Source: CAYYJM01 sp964471755
Lineage (GTDB): Bacteria > Planctomycetota > Planctomycetia > Gemmatales > Gemmataceae
Direction: 5' to 3'
Assembly (NCBI GenBank): GCA_964471755.1
Contig: CAYYJM010000057.1
Coordinates: 1-26,431 of the forward strand
DNA: 26,431 nucleotides
Shown: positions 22,543-26,431 of the stretch, piece by piece
Layout of the letters: every line of letters begins with the position of its first letter
Numbering within the stretch: position 1 is the stretch's first letter
The notes under the pieces: generated by a model
What the model saw: only the letters and a program-made list of their open reading frames with translations
What the model was told of the DNA's origin: nothing
The model's database searches: none
Program-made: the position numbers and the translations under genes

Positions 22543-22593
22543 CCGGACGCGCCAGCGACGGCGAATGATCCGTCGCTGGCGCGTCCGGCTAAC
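22538..22593. repeat. REP pair (right end, BIME-like palindrome)
   Basis: Two inverted 24-base REPs (22538-22561 and 22570-22593) are separated by CGAATGAT. The whole segment is the exact reverse complement of 21944-21999. Its first REP contributes the transposase stop codon. It ends 17 bases before the stop of the minus-strand gene at 22611. Confidence 0.9.
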
Positions 22594-22610
22594 GAGACCG
22601 CAATCCTCGC

Positions 22611-24233
22611 TTACAACTGGCGCTGCTGCAACTTGACCCCCTCGGCGATCAGCTGAATGATCGCGGCCGGCACGGTCAGCTCCAGTTTCAGTTCCTTGCC
22701 GCCATCGAGCGTGGCCCGGATGGTGTCGCCACCGGCCGGGTTGGCTCCGAAGACCTTCTTGAACAGCGGTTCCGCCTTCTTCGCCTGGTCGGGCGGGAGC
22801 AGACCCACCACCCGGGCGAGGTTGATCGAGCCGCTGGCGATACCCGCCGGACGCGGCTTGTTCGCCAGAGCCGTACGCACCGCGCCCAGACTGCCGTTGC
22901 CGAAGGCGAAGATCACCGCATTGTCGCGGAAGGCGAAATGCATCGTCCCCTCACCGAAGAGACGCTTGCCATCCGGGTCCAATTTGGGGGCCTTCGCTCC
23001 GTGAATGTTGACGCCATCGACCTTGTCCAGATCGAGGGTCAGACCGACGGCCCGCTTCTCGTTCTCCTCCATCTGGCCGACCGCCGTCTTGAAGGCCTTC
23101 TCCAGGCCGCTCCCCTGAGCCACCCGCGCCGTGGTGACCATGATGTACTTGCCCCCCTCGGCCGGCACCAGAGCGAGTCCCAGGTCCACATCGCCGGCCT
23201 TCAAAGTCGGCAGCAGACCATCCGCCAGCGCCTTGACGGCCGCCTTCGCGCGGGGGTCGGTGATCTTTTCCAGGTCCTTTTGAAGGTTCTTCTCGGTCTG
23301 TCCGACCAGAAGTTCGCGGGCCTTCGCCGGGAGACTGGTGTTCAGGACGCCGCTGAAGATCCCGCCCGTGGGAATCGCTCCGGCGGCCACGCTCGGAGCC
23401 TTGCCCAGATCGGCCAGGCTCTTCGCCAGGGCGGAATTGGCCTGCGCCGCGAAACTGGCGGTCACGCTGACCTGCTGCTTCGCCTCGTTCAGATCGAGCT
23501 GGAGCGTCAGGGGACCGCCCTCGTTGATGAGACTCTTCATCAGGTTCGCGGCCAGTTCCATGCCGACCAACTGGCCCTGTTTCTCCGCTTCGGGCATGTT
23601 CTCCGGCAGGTTTTCCTTCTGCTTCGTGAACTCGTTCTGGATCGCCTCCAGGGCCAGGGCCTTCATGCCAGGTGGGATCTGCTCCAGGTCGAACAGAACC
23701 GTCGCCAGGCCGATCTGACCGGCGGGGAAGAGGGTCTTCGGATCGGCCAGCTTCTTCGGGTCGATGTAGGCGTCGTCCTGAACGGTGAAGTAGCCGTAGC
23801 CGTTGGCGAATCGGAGGTAGCCCGGCAGGGGGGAGCCGGTCACGTCGATCTTGTAGGCTCCGTTCTGGAGCTTATCCCAGGTGATGTTCTGCTTCTTGAG
23901 GAAATCCAGGATCTTGTCGGAGTCGGCGACCGGGACCATGACGACGATCTCGCTGTCCAGGCCGTTCGGGCCGGGCTTGCCGTACAGGCCGAGCGGCTTC
24001 GTCGTGTCGAGCCCCTCGATGCCCTTGGGGCCGGTGAAGGCCTTGAGGAACCCCTCGACCTGATCGAACTCATCGACGCGATCGATCAGTTTGGCCAGGT
24101 ACTTACCCCGGGCGGCGAGGGAGTCCACGGAGGCGAGGCGGACGACGACCGTCGGTTTGTCCGCGGCGCGAAGGCCGGCAGGCAACAACAGCAACGCGGC
24201 CAGGGTGGACACCAGTAAGGAACGCAAGCGCAT
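22611..24233 (-). CDS. Secreted planctomycete protein of unknown function
   Basis: The 540-residue protein starts with a clear Sec signal peptide (MRLRSLLVSTLAALLLLPAGLRA, cleavage near ADKPTVVV). The mature protein has no membrane segments or catalytic motif that I recognise. It is built of repeated alpha/beta units with phrases such as FLKAFTGPKGIEGLD, MVPVADSDKILDFLKKQ and VDLGLALVPAEGGKYIM. Its composition and layout resemble large secreted planctomycete proteins that are distantly DUF3352-like. The ATG has AGGAG seven bases upstream. It is divergent from the DUF6807 gene, with a 138-base shared control region. Confidence 0.82.
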   Translation of the reverse strand: MRLRSLLVSTLAALLLLPAGLRAADKPTVVVRLASVDSLAARGKYLAKLIDRVDEFDQVEGFLKAFTGPKGIEGLDTTKPLGLYGKPGPNGLDSEIVVMVPVADSDKILDFLKKQNITWDKLQNGAYKIDVTGSPLPGYLRFANGYGYFTVQDDAYIDPKKLADPKTLFPAGQIGLATVLFDLEQIPPGMKALALEAIQNEFTKQKENLPENMPEAEKQGQLVGMELAANLMKSLINEGGPLTLQLDLNEAKQQVSVTASFAAQANSALAKSLADLGKAPSVAAGAIPTGGIFSGVLNTSLPAKARELLVGQTEKNLQKDLEKITDPRAKAAVKALADGLLPTLKAGDVDLGLALVPAEGGKYIMVTTARVAQGSGLEKAFKTAVGQMEENEKRAVGLTLDLDKVDGVNIHGAKAPKLDPDGKRLFGEGTMHFAFRDNAVIFAFGNGSLGAVRTALANKPRPAGIASGSINLARVVGLLPPDQAKKAEPLFKKVFGANPAGGDTIRATLDGGKELKLELTVPAAIIQLIAEGVKLQQRQL

Positions 24234-24284
24234 GAGAGAACTCCTGCTCGGCGGTAACGAAACGTCCGTGGTTCCATCCAGTGA

Positions 24285-24313
24285 TGGACCGTACCGGTAC
24301 TACCCGTTATACT
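24285..24313 (+). promoter_or_regulatory. Possible promoter for the DUF6807-ROK pair, with small palindromes
   Basis: TGGACC (24285-24290), 17 bases and TATACT (24308-24313) lie about 60 bases before the ATG at 24372. Two palindromes overlap the -35 and spacer: TCCATC-CAGT-GATGGA (24273-24288) and GTACCGGTAC (24291-24300). They might be operator sites; this is inference. Confidence 0.4.
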
Positions 24314-24371
24314 CCCCCTCGGTGTCACGCCGTCGAAAAAGTGTCCCCCAGGTTCTCCCGGAGACCGCGTC

Positions 24372-25391
24372 ATGAACGTTCGCGCCGTTGTCGTGTTGCT
24401 GCTTGCAGGCTTACCGGCTCTCGCGGCCGACACCGGGCCTGTCTCGATTCAGGTCGAGGAAGGCAAGGCCATCACCTTCAAGCTGGGCGACCAGCTCGTG
24501 ACGCGGTATCACCTTGCGCCGACCGTGGCCAAGCCGTACTTCTGGCCGGTCCTCGCGCCGGGGAACCTGGCCGTCACCCGGGCCTGGCCCATGAACGACG
24601 CACTGGCCGACGACGCCAAGGATCACGTCCATCAGAAATCGATCTGGTTCTGCCACGGCGACATTATTCCCGAGGGGATCGAGATCAAGTCGCTGATCAA
24701 GGGCGTCAAGGGCGTCGATTTCTGGTCGGAGGCTCCGGGTGCCGGCAAGATCGTCTGCGTCAAGGTCGGTGAGCCGAAGATTGAGGGCGACAAGGGAAGC
24801 GTGACGACCATCAACGAATGGCGCACGGCCACCGGCAAGAAGATCCTGACGGAAACGCGAACAATCAGCCTGCACAACCTGGGCGGCACGCCGCTGCTGG
24901 TCCTCGATATCGACCTGCACGCCGACGTTTACCCGATCACGTTCGGTGACACCAAGGAAGGCTCGATGGGCGTCCGGGTGCGGACGAGCCTGACCGAGAA
25001 ATCGGGCAAGGGCCTGCTGACGAACGCCGAGGGCAAGACCACGGAGGGAAGCGCCGGCAACAAGGCGAAGAAGGGTGTCTGGGGCCTGGTTTCCGACTGG
25101 TGCGATTATTCCGGGCCGGTCGATGGCAAGGAAGCTGGCATCGCCGTGTTCGCGGACCCGGCCAACGCCCTCAAGTCGGCCTGGCACTCGCGGGGTTACG
25201 GCCTGATGGCGGCCAATCCCTTCGGTCGGGCTCATTCCGGTTTTCCCGACCAGGTCGGCAAAAATGACCTCGTCAAGCTCGGCAAGGGCGAGCATCTCAG
25301 GCTACGCTTTGGCATCCTGCTGCATGCGGGCGATGTGAAGGCGGGCAAGGTGGCCGAGCGCTTCCAGCAGTTCACGCGGTTGGGGAAATAA
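24372..25391 (+). CDS. DUF6807 (PmoA-like) secreted protein
   Basis: The 339-residue protein carries a Sec signal peptide (MNVRAVVVLLLAGLPALAAD). The mature part matches the DUF6807 family, often annotated as methane oxygenase PmoA although it is not a monooxygenase subunit. Typical stretches are YHLAPTVAKPYFWPVLAPG, RAWPMNDALADDAKDHVHQ and KSIWFCHGDI, followed near the C-terminus by HSRGYGLMAANPFGRAHSG. The family is common beside sugar-degradation genes in Planctomycetota and Verrucomicrobia; the position four bases before a ROK sugar kinase agrees with a carbohydrate-related role (inference). The ATG has GGAG upstream. Confidence 0.87.
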   Translation: MNVRAVVVLLLAGLPALAADTGPVSIQVEEGKAITFKLGDQLVTRYHLAPTVAKPYFWPVLAPGNLAVTRAWPMNDALADDAKDHVHQKSIWFCHGDIIPEGIEIKSLIKGVKGVDFWSEAPGAGKIVCVKVGEPKIEGDKGSVTTINEWRTATGKKILTETRTISLHNLGGTPLLVLDIDLHADVYPITFGDTKEGSMGVRVRTSLTEKSGKGLLTNAEGKTTEGSAGNKAKKGVWGLVSDWCDYSGPVDGKEAGIAVFADPANALKSAWHSRGYGLMAANPFGRAHSGFPDQVGKNDLVKLGKGEHLRLRFGILLHAGDVKAGKVAERFQQFTRLGK

Positions 25392-25395
25392 GCGG

Positions 25396-26370
25396 ATGAA
25401 CGCGATCCCGTTGTTCGTCGGTCTGGACGTGGGCGGCACGACCATGAAAGGTGGCGTCGTGGACGACACCGGGCGGATGCTGTCCGCCGTGAGTCTGCCG
25501 ACCGAGCCGCACCGCGGCCAGGAATTCGGCCTGGAGCAGATGTGCGAGACGATTCGCCAGGGCATCCAGGCGGCCGGCCTGTCGCTGGCCGCGATCCAGG
25601 CCATCGGGGTCGCGACGCCGGGCTTGATGGACATCCCGGCCGGCATCGTGATCGATCCGCCGAACCTGAAGCCGTGGCGAAACGTGCCGGTTCGGGACCA
25701 CATCCAGAGTGTCTTCGGCTTGCCGACGGCTTTTCAGAACGACGCCAACGCGGCGGCCTACGGTGAGTACTGTTTCGGAGCGGGGCGGTCCTGTCGCAGC
25801 ATGGTTCTGTTCACGCTCGGGACCGGCATCGGTGGCGGAATCATCCTGGGCGATCAGGTTCTGGAGGGCGAACACAGTCACGGCGGCGAGGTCGGCCACA
25901 TCAAGGTCGAGATCTCGCGGCCTCGGCCGTGCGGTTGCGGCCGGTTCGGCTGCCTGGAGGCGTACGCCAGTGCCAACTCGGTCGTCCGGCGGATGCAGGA
26001 ACTGCTCGCGGCATCAGAGGAACCGTCTCGTCTGCGTCGGATCCAGGATCTGACCGCACGCGACATCTTCGACGCCGCGGCCGGCGGTGACGCCCTGGCG
26101 GCCCAGATCGTCGAGGAAACGGCCTTCTACCTGGCCGTTGGCGCGATGAACCTGATGCACATCATCAACCCGGAGATGATCGTCTACGCCGGTGGCATGA
26201 TCCACGCGGGCGAACCGTTCCTGGAACGGATTCGTTACCACGTTCGCGCGATGGCCTTCGAGATCCCGGCCGAGCGCACCCTGATCCGCTACGCCCAACT
26301 CGGCAGCGACGCCGGCCTCATCGGTGCCGCCGCCTGTGGCCGCCACCTCTACCATCTTCTTGAACGATGA
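25396..26370 (+). CDS. ROK family glucokinase
   Basis: The 324-residue protein is a ROK family sugar kinase, probably glucokinase (glucose + ATP to glucose 6-phosphate). The N-terminal FVGLDVGGTTMKGGVVDD binds ATP. The catalytic Asp116 lies in QNDANAAAYGEY, and TLGTGIGGGIILG contributes to phosphate binding. The ROK zinc signature is formed by the His-rich EHSHGGEVGH (His160 onwards) and C179/C181/C186 in CGCGRFGCLEAYAS. Length and motifs are canonical. It starts four bases after the DUF6807 stop, so co-transcription is likely. Fructokinase or N-acetylhexosamine kinase activity cannot be excluded. Its stop codon lies inside a 7-bp tandem repeat. Confidence 0.94.
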   Translation: MNAIPLFVGLDVGGTTMKGGVVDDTGRMLSAVSLPTEPHRGQEFGLEQMCETIRQGIQAAGLSLAAIQAIGVATPGLMDIPAGIVIDPPNLKPWRNVPVRDHIQSVFGLPTAFQNDANAAAYGEYCFGAGRSCRSMVLFTLGTGIGGGIILGDQVLEGEHSHGGEVGHIKVEISRPRPCGCGRFGCLEAYASANSVVRRMQELLAASEEPSRLRRIQDLTARDIFDAAAGGDALAAQIVEETAFYLAVGAMNLMHIINPEMIVYAGGMIHAGEPFLERIRYHVRAMAFEIPAERTLIRYAQLGSDAGLIGAAACGRHLYHLLER

Positions 26371-26396
26371 ATGATGAACGATGAACGATGAATCAG
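26362..26396. repeat. Heptanucleotide tandem repeat (GAACGAT/GAATGAT)
   Basis: Four 7-base units (GAACGAT, GAATGAT, GAACGAT, GAACGAT) and a partial fifth run across the end of the ROK gene. The kinase's TGA stop at 26368-26370 lies within it, so its last residues are encoded by the repeat. Confidence 0.85.
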
Positions 26397-26431
26397 AGAC
26401 CATTCCTGAAGCGACTCCCTCTCCCCCGGTA

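Larger units (their letters stand above)
21944..22593 (+). mobile_element. RAYT/REP transposable unit with mirrored 56-bp ends
   Basis: A 650-base unit is bounded by 21944-21999 and 22538-22593, which are exact reverse complements of each other, including their 8-base centres (ATCATTCG and CGAATGAT). It encloses one transposase gene and one extra REP copy just before its ribosome binding site. The unit lies between the 3' end of the gene at 22611-24233 and the rplC promoter, so it interrupts neither. No obvious target duplication is visible, as expected for HUH/Y1 enzymes. Confidence 0.85.

Noticed and set aside
22938..24218. 426-codon plus-strand open frame opposite the secreted 540-residue protein
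   Set aside because: The minus frame has a signal peptide and ribosome binding site; the plus frame has neither and an odd Leu/Gln/Arg composition.
26362..26396. CRISPR-like or iteron array
   Set aside because: Units are only 7 bases with no spacers and lie at a gene end; this is a simple tandem repeat.

Overview
The window is high-GC bacterial chromosomal DNA that reads as Planctomycetota, most likely a Gemmata-like lineage. The main evidence is a gene set typical of that phylum: a DUF1549/DUF1553 protein with a planctomycete-type cytochrome c domain, a Tat-exported DUF1501 protein, a zinc-ribbon/HEAT/CxxCH membrane protein, a DUF6807 (PmoA-like) secreted protein, Uma2 and Rpn-like PD-(D/E)XK proteins, and a RAYT transposase surrounded by REP palindromes. 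A 58-base run of N at 6891-6948 shows that this is a draft assembly. No rRNA, tRNA or CRISPR array was seen.

Layout. Positions 1-6429 (minus strand) hold an exported, planctomycete-specific block: DUF1549/1553, then an Rpn-like nuclease, then DUF1501, then a zinc-ribbon/HEAT/heme protein cut by the window edge. Positions 6522-10967 (minus) hold an unrecognised protein interrupted by the N gap, uvrB, a double helix-hairpin-helix ComEA-like protein and a SAM methyltransferase. A long perfect inverted repeat with a short tandem repeat lies between uvrB and comEA. Positions 11003-11967 (minus) hold a Uma2 endonuclease-like gene coupled to an ArsC-like gene. That ArsC-like gene appears to be a selenoprotein: its redox motif is U-x-x-C with an in-frame TGA, followed by a SECIS-like hairpin. 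Positions 12025-17021 (minus) are a housekeeping cluster, rpmF-plsX-fabD-acpP-fabF followed by a MoeB-rhodanese fusion, driven by a near-consensus sigma70 promoter.

Positions 17222-20965 (plus) hold a HIT-family hydrolase, an overlapping dGTPase, a membrane PIN-TRAM protein and an exported TPR-like protein. They end at a bidirectional terminator facing a solitary rplC (minus). Positions 21944-22593 are a compact mobile unit: a RAYT gene bounded by two perfectly inverted 56-bp palindromic ends, with the gene's stop codon inside the right end. The remainder is a secreted planctomycete protein of unknown function (minus) divergent from a DUF6807 protein and a ROK glucokinase (plus), ending in a 7-bp tandem repeat.

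The most noteworthy items are the ArsC-like selenoprotein, whose true N-terminus a standard gene caller would miss, and the RAYT/REP unit with its exact mirrored ends. Three further palindrome types lie in other intergenic spaces (9412-9500, 11989-12010, 14804-14882).
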